Source: Deltaproteobacteria bacterium (GTDB lineage: Bacteria; Myxococcota_A; Polyangia; Polyangiales; Polyangiaceae). From it: a stretch of 64,000 nt of DNA. The DNA is taken from positions 265,274 through 329,273 of the forward strand of contig JACRCQ010000042.1 of the NCBI GenBank assembly GCA_016218915.1. The letters are read 5' to 3'. Of the stretch, positions 26,489-34,463 are shown piece by piece. Position numbers and translations under genes: made by a program. A model generated the notes under the pieces. That model was not told where the DNA came from. It worked only from the letters and a program-made list of their open reading frames with translations, and ran no database searches. The stretch's first letter is position 1. Each line of letters opens with the position of its first letter.

Positions 26489-28093
26489 TCATGCTCGCCG
26501 CCTGCGCCGCAGCATCGCCAAAGCGCCCACCAGCAGCAACCACGCTGGACTTGCGGGCGCAGTGGATTGCGTTCGACATCCGCACCCTCCGGAATCGTCG
26601 CTCGACGGGGCGGCGGCCCCGTTGCCAGCCGCGCCGCTGGCGCCGCCCTTTGCGCCCGACCCTGCTGCCCCTGCTGAGGCCCCTGCGCCGCCCGAGCCGC
26701 CTGCGGCAGAAGTTCCGCCGCTGCCAGCAGGCCCGCCGCCGCCCGCGCCGGAAGCTCCCCCCGAGCCACCAGGGCCTGAACCTCCTACGGAGCCCGTTCC
26801 GTACTCGAAAGCGCCGATGTCAATCGCGCTGTCAGCGGGACGCGGACCATGCGAGCCGAGCGCCCGCGAGGGAGGCACCTGGGTGGGAAGTGCGAGCGGG
26901 TTCACGAACGCCGGCGTGGCAATCGAGGTCGCACTGGCTCCCTGATCGATCAAGGGCGCACCGGCGGCCAGCCGGACATCGAAGCCGGCCAGGTTGATGA
27001 ATCCCGGGTCTGCGCCGTTCAGCGTGCCTGTGAAGCTCGCCGGAATCGAGGTGATCCCGTCCTGGATCCAGTTGTGGCTGCCAAAGAAGACCGGGTCCGG
27101 CCCTTCCTGCTCGGAGATGTTCCAAAGCTGCGCGCCTCCGCCTCCAACGCGCACAACTACGTTGTTGTGCATCTCCACGGTCTCGACCGTCTGCTGCAGG
27201 CCAATGGCTACGTTCGACGCATCGCCCAGAACCATGGTGTTGTTGACGAATCGATATCGACCTGAGGTATTGCCCGTGCCATCGCCGCCGATGCGCGCAA
27301 TCCGCCATTCGGAGTGCTTGATCAGCACGTTGCCGACCACGTCGGAATCCTCCCGCGCGAGGTTGGCGTCCTGTCCGTCCGGTCCGATCAGGTCGAGCTC
27401 GTGGTAGAACGCGCCCTCGATCCAGTTGTAGTAGATCTCGTTGCGCTCCGAGCGAGACTTGACGTTGTTGCCGCCTGCGCCATCGTGGATGTAGCAGTAT
27501 TGCATCCGGAAGATGGAGCCCGGATACATCGTCTCGTCGGTGGCCATGTAGACCTGATGGTTGTACATGCCATTGCCGTTGTTGTAGAACTCGCACGCTT
27601 CGAGGGTCATCGAGCCGGAGTCGGAGTCGGTTCCGAGCAGCCCTTGCCCGCCCACGCCGTGCACGATGACGTTGCGAACGGTCACGTCGTCGGCCTTGTG
27701 CACCAGACCGCCATGGTCCGGGTTTGCATCTCCGACGATCTCGAAGTTCTCGAACACGAAGTGGCTGGCGTTGAGCAGCACGATCATGTCGTGCCATTGC
27801 TCGGTTCCCACGCCCTGGATGATGGGAAGCTTGCCATTGACTGGGATGCCGCGCACGGTTACCGGATTGCCCGGTGCGCCGCTCTGGTCTTGCCGAAACC
27901 ACAGGTCGCCGGGATAGGTGTGATCGCCTTGCACCTCGACGACGTCGCCAGGCGCGAGCAGCGCGATGGTTTCCTGGATGGTGGCGTAGGTCTGGCCGGG
28001 GCCGACCTGGTAGGTGGCAGCAGAAGCGGTGGCAGCGGTGCCAACGATCAGGGCGCCCAGGATCACGGGAAGGCAAGGCCGATGTCGGAGCAT
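26489..28093 (-). CDS. Secreted beta-helix protein with MYXO-CTERM tail
   Basis: ATG at 28093 is chosen because TACAAT lies exactly 6 nt upstream and it leaves a normal signal peptide (MLRHRPCLPVILGALIVG..., cut near TASA); an upstream ATG at 28111 overlaps the promoter. The 534-residue product starts TYQVGPGQTYATIQETI, the usual entry to a NosD/DUF1565-like parallel beta-helix, with Asn/Gly-rich turns through about residue 430. A long Gly/Ser/Ala linker follows, then a textbook MYXO-CTERM tail: Cys504, Cys506, hydrophobic helix and RRRRRA at the end. Probably surface-anchored or processed by the sorting system. Substrate unknown. Confidence 0.88.
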   Translation of the reverse strand: MLRHRPCLPVILGALIVGTAATASAATYQVGPGQTYATIQETIALLAPGDVVEVQGDHTYPGDLWFRQDQSGAPGNPVTVRGIPVNGKLPIIQGVGTEQWHDMIVLLNASHFVFENFEIVGDANPDHGGLVHKADDVTVRNVIVHGVGGQGLLGTDSDSGSMTLEACEFYNNGNGMYNHQVYMATDETMYPGSIFRMQYCYIHDGAGGNNVKSRSERNEIYYNWIEGAFYHELDLIGPDGQDANLAREDSDVVGNVLIKHSEWRIARIGGDGTGNTSGRYRFVNNTMVLGDASNVAIGLQQTVETVEMHNNVVVRVGGGGAQLWNISEQEGPDPVFFGSHNWIQDGITSIPASFTGTLNGADPGFINLAGFDVRLAAGAPLIDQGASATSIATPAFVNPLALPTQVPPSRALGSHGPRPADSAIDIGAFEYGTGSVGGSGPGGSGGASGAGGGGPAGSGGTSAAGGSGGAGASAGAAGSGAKGGASGAAGNGAAAPSSDDSGGCGCRTQSTAPASPAWLLLVGALAMLRRRRRA

Positions 28094-28099
28094 CCGCTC

Positions 28100-28105
28100 A
28101 TTGTA
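28100..28105 (-). promoter_or_regulatory. -10 box (TACAAT) of the 26489-28093 gene
   Basis: TACAAT matches the consensus at five of six positions and ends 6 nt before the ATG; it fixes the start of this gene and predicts a leaderless mRNA. Confidence 0.55.
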
Positions 28106-28159
28106 CCCCATCCGGGAACGCGGATCCTGCCAACCTCGAGGCCGAGGCGCTGCAGCACC

Positions 28160-28657
28160 TCAGTCCGCCAGCGGAACCCTGACCACAATCCCGCCCCGAA
28201 CCCGGGTGATGAGCGCGTCCATCGAATCGCGCGTCGCGTTGTGAAGGGGCCGCGCGCGGCTCGAGCCGATCGGCTCCACGTCGACCCGCAGCTCTGTCTT
28301 CCCATCCTGCGGCACGTCGAAGCGCGCGATCAGGTCCGGTCGTCCATCCTGATCGATGTCCACCTCATCCTGCACGCGTCCTGGCAACGCAGCTGCCGGG
28401 GTCCAGGTGAGCTGCACGAACTTGGAGACCGGGGACAGGGGAGCCTTGGGCACGACCGGGTGATTGACCTCGATGACGTACCCGTTCCTCGGGAGCCTGG
28501 CTGCCAGATCGCCTCCTGAATAGATGGGGTCAGGTTGGATCCCGGTGGCTGCCACGGCCCGGCTGAACAGTCGCATGAGCACGAACGGGGTCAGGAGCAT
28601 GGCAACCACGCTGAGCACGGCGCCGACGTATCCGAGAATGGAATAGAGTCTGCTCAT
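28160..28657 (-). CDS. Membrane-anchored small protein, last gene of TetR operon
   Basis: A 165-residue protein with one N-terminal membrane segment (about 7-30) and a periplasmic domain containing DIDQDGRPDLIARFDV, a VCBS/FG-GAP-like Asp-rich loop that could bind calcium. GGAGAG precedes the ATG, which lies 11 bp after the polyferredoxin stop, so it is in the same operon. Its fate with the membrane iron-sulfur protein suggests an accessory role in that complex. Family not recognised. Confidence 0.7.
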   Translation of the reverse strand: MSRLYSILGYVGAVLSVVAMLLTPFVLMRLFSRAVAATGIQPDPIYSGGDLAARLPRNGYVIEVNHPVVPKAPLSPVSKFVQLTWTPAAALPGRVQDEVDIDQDGRPDLIARFDVPQDGKTELRVDVEPIGSSRARPLHNATRDSMDALITRVRGGIVVRVPLAD

Positions 28658-28668
28658 CGCACTCTCCG

Positions 28669-29844
28669 TCAGCCAAGGAAGAACAGGACCTTCGAGAGCC
28701 CACCGGCGATGATGCTTCCGCCGAACATCACTGCAAAGCCCCAGGCCGGGTACAGGAATAGCATCCGCGCGATCTCCGGCGAAGCCCGTAGCGGCGTGCC
28801 GCGGATGTGCCAGACCGCCGCTTTCTTGGGGCACCGATCCACGCACGCCCCGCACTTCATGCACGACAGCAGGACCTTCCCCTTCTGCACCGACGCCTTG
28901 TCGATGGCCATGATCGAGCAGTCCCGCTGGCACGCACCGCAGTCCGTGCACTCGTCGCGATCGATCCGTACCTCGAAGACCGTGAGCTTGTTGCTCAGCG
29001 ATTGAAACGCGCCGAACGGGCAGAAGAAGGCGCATTGGGTACGCTTGCGCGTGAGCAGGGGGAGCACCACCACCAGCCCCACGAACAGCGACGCGAAGAC
29101 GATGGTCTGGAGCACGTTCTGCACAGTCCGAATCTCCGCGAACTCGGTCACTGCCTTGAACGGGCAGAGCCAGCTGCAGTAGACCGGCTCGAACGTCGCG
29201 GCTGCGAGCAGCATCACGGAGCCGAGCACGGCCCAGGGCACGAGCCTCCAGCGCGGATGGATCTTGCGCAGCCGGGCGCGTTTTGGAATGAGCGCAAACC
29301 CTTCTTCGATTCCGCCGAAGAAGCAGCCGAAGCTGCACCACGCCTTGCCCAGCACCAGCGTCGCACAGAGCCAGAGCGCGACCATCATCGCCACCGAGTG
29401 CGGGTTGCTCTCGGTGGGAAGGATCGACCCCGGGAACACCAGCGTACGGGTGAGCGCTGCGGGAATGAGCATCATCGGTATCGCCAGGAAGCAGAAGGGC
29501 GTGTCGCCCGCCATCATCCTCTCGAGCGAGATCGACATCGACCCGCGCAGCGAGATCAGGTCCGTGATGAACCCGATCGGAAACAGGACCCCGAGCGTCA
29601 CGAAGAAGATGCGGCGCCACTGGTTCGTCCGCCCAGTCCGGACCATCAGGAAGAACAGCGCCAGCATGAACACGAATGCCGCAATCCCGGCCACCTTGAC
29701 GGCCACGGATGGCACTCGGAGGGTGCGGGAGAACATGAGCAGCGACCAGAGCGCCATGGGAACGGTCAGGAGGATCGACATCCCCACCGAGTGGGGTGCG
29801 CCCTCGGAAGGCGCGGGCCGGGTCAAGACAACAGCATTAGCCAT
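28669..29844 (-). CDS. Polytopic 4Fe-4S membrane protein (NapH/NosR/CcoG-like polyferredoxin)
   Basis: The ATG at 29844 follows GGGAG and removes a signal-less N-terminal extension present in the longer frame. The 391-residue protein has several membrane helices and Cys motifs of the NapH/NosR type: WCSFGCFFG, YCSWLCPFK and CAFFCPFG on the membrane-domain loops, then two ferredoxin-like 4Fe-4S clusters, CTDCGACQRDC and CMKCGACVDRCP. Such proteins pass electrons across the membrane to periplasmic oxidoreductases or drive cofactor maturation. Here it sits between a CcdA/SafE-like transporter and a small anchored protein, with no reductase in the window, so the electron acceptor is unknown. It overlaps the upstream gene by 8 bp. 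Confidence 0.88.
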   Translation of the reverse strand: MANAVVLTRPAPSEGAPHSVGMSILLTVPMALWSLLMFSRTLRVPSVAVKVAGIAAFVFMLALFFLMVRTGRTNQWRRIFFVTLGVLFPIGFITDLISLRGSMSISLERMMAGDTPFCFLAIPMMLIPAALTRTLVFPGSILPTESNPHSVAMMVALWLCATLVLGKAWCSFGCFFGGIEEGFALIPKRARLRKIHPRWRLVPWAVLGSVMLLAAATFEPVYCSWLCPFKAVTEFAEIRTVQNVLQTIVFASLFVGLVVVLPLLTRKRTQCAFFCPFGAFQSLSNKLTVFEVRIDRDECTDCGACQRDCSIMAIDKASVQKGKVLLSCMKCGACVDRCPKKAAVWHIRGTPLRASPEIARMLFLYPAWGFAVMFGGSIIAGGLSKVLFFLG

Positions 29845-30523
29845 GGATCCATGCTCCCACCAGGGTCGAGGTCCCGAGCCAGGCGTAGTACGTGGCAATC
29901 ACGCCTGCGCCCAGGCGAGCCACGAACGCCGCGCCCTGCAACCTGCTCAGCCAGGCCACTGCGATCGACGGCACGAACCAGACGGCTGTGCCGAGGAAGA
30001 AGAGCGAGAAGAACGCGAGCGAGCGGGTGAGCGAGCCGGTTTGCATGGCTCGCACCGCAGCTGCCACGAACGGCGCACACAGGTTGAGCCCGGTCATGAG
30101 CCCCAGGCTCAGCGCAGAGCCCGAAGGCCTGGGCGCGATGGGCAATCGCTTCCGGGCTTTCCCGTCAGAAGTCCGCTGCAGATCCGCGGCAGGGGAGGGT
30201 GGGGCTTGGCAGCGCTTCGCCCTGGGCTTGCGCACCACCCACACGATCAGCCCCACGGCCAGCGCCAGATGCGCCAGCGCGAACAGCCAGGTTCGCGTGC
30301 GCGTCTCGAGCGGCATGGCCATCCCTGCAGCCCAGACCAGGACTGCGAATCCGAGATAGCCGATCAGACGCCCTGCGAGGAACCACCCGAGCAACCCGGC
30401 GGTGGTGGAAAGCGGCCGCGGCTCAGAGGCAATCCATGGCACCAGCACAGGCCCGCACGAGGACAGGCAGAGCAGCCCGGAGGACAATCCGAGCAGCAAC
30501 GGCTCTGCGAGCCAGGACGTCAC
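29837..30523 (-). CDS. CcdA/SafE-like multi-pass membrane protein
   Basis: A 228-residue polytopic protein with six or so hydrophobic helices. The first helix contains LCLSSCGPVLVPWI, matching the Cys-Pro signature of the DsbD/CcdA and TauE/SafE-related families (UreH/SafE-type heavy-metal or sulfite transporters, thiol carriers). A cytoplasmic Lys/Arg-rich loop (about 98-130) separates two halves. GTG at 30523 overlaps the TetR stop as GTGA and has GAGG 5 nt upstream, so translation is coupled to the regulator; another GTG at 30529 is possible. In partnership with the polyferredoxin it may deliver reductant or metal to the periplasm. Confidence 0.75.
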   Translation of the reverse strand: MTSWLAEPLLLGLSSGLLCLSSCGPVLVPWIASEPRPLSTTAGLLGWFLAGRLIGYLGFAVLVWAAGMAMPLETRTRTWLFALAHLALAVGLIVWVVRKPRAKRCQAPPSPAADLQRTSDGKARKRLPIAPRPSGSALSLGLMTGLNLCAPFVAAAVRAMQTGSLTRSLAFFSLFFLGTAVWFVPSIAVAWLSRLQGAAFVARLGAGVIATYYAWLGTSTLVGAWIHG

Positions 30524-31173
30524 TTGCACCTCGACTTTGCCGAGCGCGCCCGGGGCTTCCAGCTCGAGAGCGAGGACGCATACGCACGAAGCACGAGCTG
30601 CCCTGCTTCGTCGAAGTCGCCGTGGAATCCGGCGAGCGTAGTGAGCTGGAGCATGGCCATGCCGTGCACGAGAGACCAGAAGCCGTAGGTGAACCCTTCG
30701 AGCGTGCGCGGGTCAGCCCGCTGCAGCGTCTTCGGGTCGAGCAGCTCGGCCACGGCGCTTCTCATGAGCGCGTAGGGGGAATCCGCGGGCACGTCTTGGT
30801 CGAGCGAGCGGCGCGGCGATCGCGAGCGCGTGAACATGGATAGGAAGTCGTCTTTCTGACGACGCGCGAAGCGGACGTAGGCCAGGCCGATGGCGACAAC
30901 GCGGTCGCAAGGGGCGGCAGCGGTGCGAGCAGCGGCTCGCAGAGATCGGCTCATGGCGGCGCTGGAGGCAGCGCCCATGGCATCGAGCAGGGCTTCCTTG
31001 GATTCGAAGAGCTCGTACATGCCGGCAGGGCTGATGCCCGCGCCTCGTGCGACGGCGCGAAGGGAGAGGTCTTCGTAGCCGACCGATGCGAGCAGGGAGC
31101 GTGCGACGCTCAGGACGGCGGAGCGTTTGGACTCGCGTCGTGCCTGGCGATTGGGGGGATCTTGGGTGAACAC
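30520..31173 (-). CDS. TetR-family transcriptional regulator, autoregulated
   Basis: A 217-residue regulator with a clear TetR helix-turn-helix near the N-terminus (ARSLLASVGYEDLSLRAVA, then GAGISPAGMYELFESKEALL) and a helical ligand-binding C-terminal domain. GTG at 31173 is chosen because a promoter ends 7 nt upstream and translation of the longer frame would have to begin in front of the promoter. The start codon lies inside one of two operators (31168-31200). It is the first gene of an operon with the membrane and iron-sulfur proteins, so it should repress the whole unit until a ligand binds. Confidence 0.85.
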   Translation of the reverse strand: MFTQDPPNRQARRESKRSAVLSVARSLLASVGYEDLSLRAVARGAGISPAGMYELFESKEALLDAMGAASSAAMSRSLRAAARTAAAPCDRVVAIGLAYVRFARRQKDDFLSMFTRSRSPRRSLDQDVPADSPYALMRSAVAELLDPKTLQRADPRTLEGFTYGFWSLVHGMAMLQLTTLAGFHGDFDEAGQLVLRAYASSLSSWKPRARSAKSRCK

Positions 31174-31200
31174 TGTTCGGAGTTTTGCCGAACAGTGTTC
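31168..31200. promoter_or_regulatory. Double TetR-type operator
   Basis: Left arm GAACACTGTTCGG (31168-31180) and right arm CCGAACAGTGTTC (31188-31200) are perfect inverted repeats with a 7-bp spacer. Each arm contains its own 11-bp dyad, GAACA-n-TGTTC, typical of TetR-family sites, so two dimers could bind. Confidence 0.75.
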
Positions 31201-31209
31201 GGAAGTCAA
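31181..31209 (-). promoter_or_regulatory. Promoter of the TetR operon
   Basis: On the minus strand TTGACT (31204-31209) and AAAACT (31181-31186) are separated by 17 bp; the spacer holds one operator and the other covers the transcription start and GTG codon. Binding would block polymerase directly. Confidence 0.6.
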
Positions 31210-31247
31210 GGATGACGATCGCTCTCGTCCTTCTCGGGCTTTCGCAC

Positions 31248-31253
31248 TATCCT
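31248..31253 (+). promoter_or_regulatory. -10 box (TATCCT) of the 31260 gene
   Basis: TATCCT ends 6 nt before the ATG at 31260, supporting that start over upstream in-frame codons. No -35 is obvious. Confidence 0.45.
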
Positions 31254-31259
31254 GACGCG

Positions 31260-31823
31260 ATGGGTTTCTTCTCGCGCCTGCTGGGTCGACCATCGTCGAG
31301 CGCTCCTCGCATCGTTGCGCACGAGGCTTTCGACGGCGCCATTCGGGTCATCGAAACGCCAACATCTCCGGGCTGGCAATTCAGCGAAGACCATCGACAA
31401 GGGGATGGATTCATCGTGATGGTCCTGAAGTACATCTTCCCGATGTCACCAGTGCCGCTCGCGCTGCTGGCGAAGATCTACGCTGTGGATGATGGACGAC
31501 AGAAGCCTCAGGACCCCAGACAGACAGACTGGAGAGAGGTATTCCAGCCGCTCTTCTCGTCGTTCACGGCGGTGCAGACCCACCCTGCCCAGCAGCTGAC
31601 GATGAAGAGCAGCCTGGAAGCCATGGAGGCAGTGATCGATGGGGTCGGCGCTGAGCCCGCGGTCTCGCTTCGGGTAAGGGAACGGCGCGCCGTGGCAGGC
31701 CAGGAGCAGTTCATCGTGACTGCGATGGGCACGCCTGGCGCGTTCGAGGAGCACGCCTCCGAGATTGAGAGCTGGTTTTCGACGTCCGCCTTTGTTCCCA
31801 TCGGCGATAGCGCCGAGAAGTGA
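31260..31823 (+). CDS. Hypothetical cytoplasmic protein
   Basis: A 187-residue soluble protein beginning MGFFSRLLGRPSSS, a short amphipathic leader seen in many small bacterial proteins. The remainder is mixed alpha/beta without motifs I recognise; GWQFSEDHRQGDGFIVMVLKY and the C-terminal FVPIGDSAEK are its landmarks. It is divergent from the TetR operon, about 60 bp from the operator, so it might also be affected by the regulator, but its own promoter is separate. Confidence 0.6.
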   Translation: MGFFSRLLGRPSSSAPRIVAHEAFDGAIRVIETPTSPGWQFSEDHRQGDGFIVMVLKYIFPMSPVPLALLAKIYAVDDGRQKPQDPRQTDWREVFQPLFSSFTAVQTHPAQQLTMKSSLEAMEAVIDGVGAEPAVSLRVRERRAVAGQEQFIVTAMGTPGAFEEHASEIESWFSTSAFVPIGDSAEK

Positions 31824-31871
31824 TGGCGCTCGCAGATTGCCGCGCGCTGCTGAACGGCGTACACAGGGTTC

Positions 31872-32303
31872 ATGGATCGCGTGATGGCCGGGTGCTCGCT
31901 GTGGGCCGCGGTGTTGGTTGGGTGCGGAGCGGCGCCGGTTGCAGCCCCCGAGCCAGCAGCTCCGGTTGTCTCTGCGCCGGGCGCTTCATCCACGCACGCA
32001 GGGAACCCGGCGGCGCCTTCGTCCCCGCTTGCGGCTGGTGCTTGCGCGAGCGACGCTGACTGCCATGTGAGCCGCGTCTTCACCTGCACGGAAATCCTCA
32101 ACTGCTCCTCGGCTTGCCAGGGAGCAGGTCACGACGAAGCCGTGGCGAACAACCTGCCTGAACCGGCTCAGCCGTCGTGCGGACCTCAGCCGCCGTGCAC
32201 GCCTGCCTGTCCGGCCTTCCCGCCAGGGGCTCTTGAAGCGCAAGCAGCGCGGGCGGTCTGCAATCGAGGTCGATGCGTGCTGAGCGCTTCGCGCGGGCCA
32301 TAG
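31872..32303 (+). CDS. Small Cys-rich lipoprotein
   Basis: A 143-residue protein with lipoprotein signal (LWAAVLVGC), an Ala/Pro/Ser linker, and a compact domain with eight Cys (ACASDADC, CTEILNCSSAC, CGPQPPCTPAC, CNRGRC). The pattern (C...DxDC...C..G.C) recurs in many myxobacterial surface proteins. TACACA lies 6 nt before the ATG. Role unknown. Confidence 0.65.
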   Translation: MDRVMAGCSLWAAVLVGCGAAPVAAPEPAAPVVSAPGASSTHAGNPAAPSSPLAAGACASDADCHVSRVFTCTEILNCSSACQGAGHDEAVANNLPEPAQPSCGPQPPCTPACPAFPPGALEAQAARAVCNRGRCVLSASRGP

Positions 32304-32321
32304 GCCGGACGGGGGCACGCG

Positions 32322-32765
32322 ATGATGCGTGGCATGAATCGAGTGCACAATCGGAGGTGGGCTGCGGCCTTGTCTGCTATTGTGGCGGTCACGATGGGCT
32401 GTGCGCGAAGAGACCGCGCGATCGAGCGCAGCGGCTTGCCGCAATGCGGGGAGTCGACGAAGGGGATTCGCGAGCTTGATTCCTACTGGGAGGTTCAGGT
32501 TCCGGGCACCTACTGGCTGGACATGATCTTCACTGGGAGCGAATGGTCGCCGGCGAACGCGATTCCAATGCCGCATCACCACGCGACGCGGCTGGAGCTG
32601 AGCAATGCGTCGGACTTTCCGGTCCTGGCATCGCATCAAGGTCGGCAGCTGAGGTTCACGGTCGAGATCGAGGCAAGAGAGATCCAGAAGGTGGCAGGCC
32701 GCGAGCAATGGCGCGCGACGTACCGTGCGCGGATCACGGGCGTGTGCGTACCTGAGCAGGGGTGA
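32322..32765 (+). CDS. Small hypothetical lipoprotein
   Basis: A 147-residue protein with signal and lipobox (VTMGC; several Met codons near the start are possible). The mature part is beta-rich (YWEVQVPGTYWLDMIF, PHHHATRLELSN) with an HHH cluster. It follows the previous lipoprotein by 18 bp and may share its transcript. No family recognised. Confidence 0.6.
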   Translation: MMRGMNRVHNRRWAAALSAIVAVTMGCARRDRAIERSGLPQCGESTKGIRELDSYWEVQVPGTYWLDMIFTGSEWSPANAIPMPHHHATRLELSNASDFPVLASHQGRQLRFTVEIEAREIQKVAGREQWRATYRARITGVCVPEQG

Positions 32766-32848
32766 GGCGGGGCGGTCCCTTTTCATCGGGCGCCGGCCCC
32801 TGAACGTCCCCAATTGCACGGAATGGAGCCTCGTGCTCAACTTGAGGG

Positions 32849-34249
32849 ATGCGAGGGGTTCGATGGCTCACGCCGACGACGATGACCCTCATGGCAACGC
32901 CTGTCGGATCGTTCGCCCTTTACGGCTGGGCCATCTCAACGCCCTTGGGACTGATGCTTGTGTCCATGGCCTGCTTCTGGACTGCGGTTGTCGCAGCTGC
33001 CGGGATGAGGGTCAGGCATGGGCCCGTTGCGCTGGTGTTGGCTCTCGGCAGCATCCCCGCCGGAATCGTCGCCGTGTTCCTGGATCTCGCTTCGTTCGCT
33101 GCGCCTTCCTTGGAAGGGTTGAGCTGGCGGTACCGACCGCTTGCGATGCTTGCGACGGACTTCGCTGCCGGGGCAATCCTTGGTTTCATTGGAGCAGCAT
33201 TCTGTCTCGTCCCGATCCTGCGTAGCCGAATGACGTCTCGTGCTTTGGATGACGGGGCCCGCGCGCTGGCGTGTCTCGGAGTGTGGCTGTTGTTCTTGGC
33301 AGCGTCCGGGCACTTCTGGGCGATCTGCATCGCACCCGGATTCCACGTCCGGGCACTTCGCGGACCGCTTCTCGCGGGCGCGGGGGCCGGTATGGCCTGC
33401 TTGATAGGCGGAATGCTCTGGTGGGCCTGGTATTCGCGATCGTTGAGACGCTTTCGCATGGGCCGGAACGCTGGTTGGAGACTTCGGCCGTGGAATGCGG
33501 CGGACGACACGATGGGCTTGCCTTTCTGGTCCACTCCTTCCCTATCCCGCTCAGGAGCTGGACCTGTGCAGGTGATCGAGTCCCACACGATGCCGGCGTC
33601 AACACCCTACCGACACACGGAGGCGTGGCGGTCCGTCGCCCTGGTAGCGGCGGTACCGAGGAGCCCCGTGGAGGAGGCGACTGCTCCGTTCCAATCGAGG
33701 CCGGCAGTGGCTGCAATTGGGCTCGCCCTCTTCCTAATATGTGCTGCCGCTACCGGCGGAAAGGCGAGGACGTACCTCCAGATCCGCGAGGCGAAGAACA
33801 CGCTTCGAGGCTTGGGCAGAGCTGCTGTTGCTGCCTACGAGCGCGGGTGGATGTATCCCCCTTGGACTCACTACAACCCCGAAGCTCAGCCAGGGGAGCA
33901 GTACACGGGAGACGCGAAGCTGTGCAAGTCCTCTACGATGGTACCCCAGTTGGTTCCACGAGGCGTCCAGCAACAGACCACGGACGAGGAATGCGGGATG
34001 CAGCCGGGGCAAGATTGGAGCCGAGTGGACCGTCGATCAGGCTGGGTATGCCTGAAGTATCGGATTTCCAATCCCACGTACTACTCCTACCAATACACTC
34101 TGACCCCGGACGGACGTGGCTTCGTAGCTGAAGCGTGGGGCGACCTGGACGGTGACGGGGTCCTCTCGCACTTCTCTCTGTCTGGCAGGGTCGTGGACGA
34201 TTCGGTGCGTGTCGATCCAGAGATCGTCGAAGAGAACCCCGAGGAGTGA
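32849..34249 (+). CDS. Polytopic membrane protein fused to a pilin-like domain
   Basis: A 466-residue protein. Residues 13-200 hold about six membrane helices; 201-285 is a cytoplasmic-looking linker. A further hydrophobic helix (about 287-301) leads into residues 302-450, which match myxobacterial type IV pilin-like proteins: EAKNTLRGLGRAAVAAYERG, KLCKSSTMVPQLVPRG, WVCLKY, a YYSYQYTLTP strand and a final GDLDGDGVLSHFSLSG. No prepilin peptidase site precedes the helix, so the domain would stay attached to the membrane part. The start is uncertain (ATG at 32849; alternative ATG at 32882). Possibly an envelope assembly or sensing protein. Confidence 0.65.
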   Translation: MRGVRWLTPTTMTLMATPVGSFALYGWAISTPLGLMLVSMACFWTAVVAAAGMRVRHGPVALVLALGSIPAGIVAVFLDLASFAAPSLEGLSWRYRPLAMLATDFAAGAILGFIGAAFCLVPILRSRMTSRALDDGARALACLGVWLLFLAASGHFWAICIAPGFHVRALRGPLLAGAGAGMACLIGGMLWWAWYSRSLRRFRMGRNAGWRLRPWNAADDTMGLPFWSTPSLSRSGAGPVQVIESHTMPASTPYRHTEAWRSVALVAAVPRSPVEEATAPFQSRPAVAAIGLALFLICAAATGGKARTYLQIREAKNTLRGLGRAAVAAYERGWMYPPWTHYNPEAQPGEQYTGDAKLCKSSTMVPQLVPRGVQQQTTDEECGMQPGQDWSRVDRRSGWVCLKYRISNPTYYSYQYTLTPDGRGFVAEAWGDLDGDGVLSHFSLSGRVVDDSVRVDPEIVEENPEE

Positions 34250-34463
34250 AGTGGAACCATCGCTACCTGCACCGTTGCTAAGAGAAGGCTTCGAGCATGG
34301 CCCACCGTTCGCGCTCCGAGAGTTCCGCGAGACCACGCTCCAGTTCTTCGCGCATGCCGGGGAAGGGGTTCTGGGGGGAATTCAACGGATAGCGGGTTCC
34401 ACGCAAGCTGCAAGCTACGCTTCTGCGATCACAGCGCGCAGGGCGCAAGACGGCGGAGGTTGA

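Noticed and set aside
30529..31293. Upstream start (31293) for the TetR gene
   Set aside because: The extension would be read through promoter and operator DNA; the GTG at 31173 fits the family length and the promoter position.
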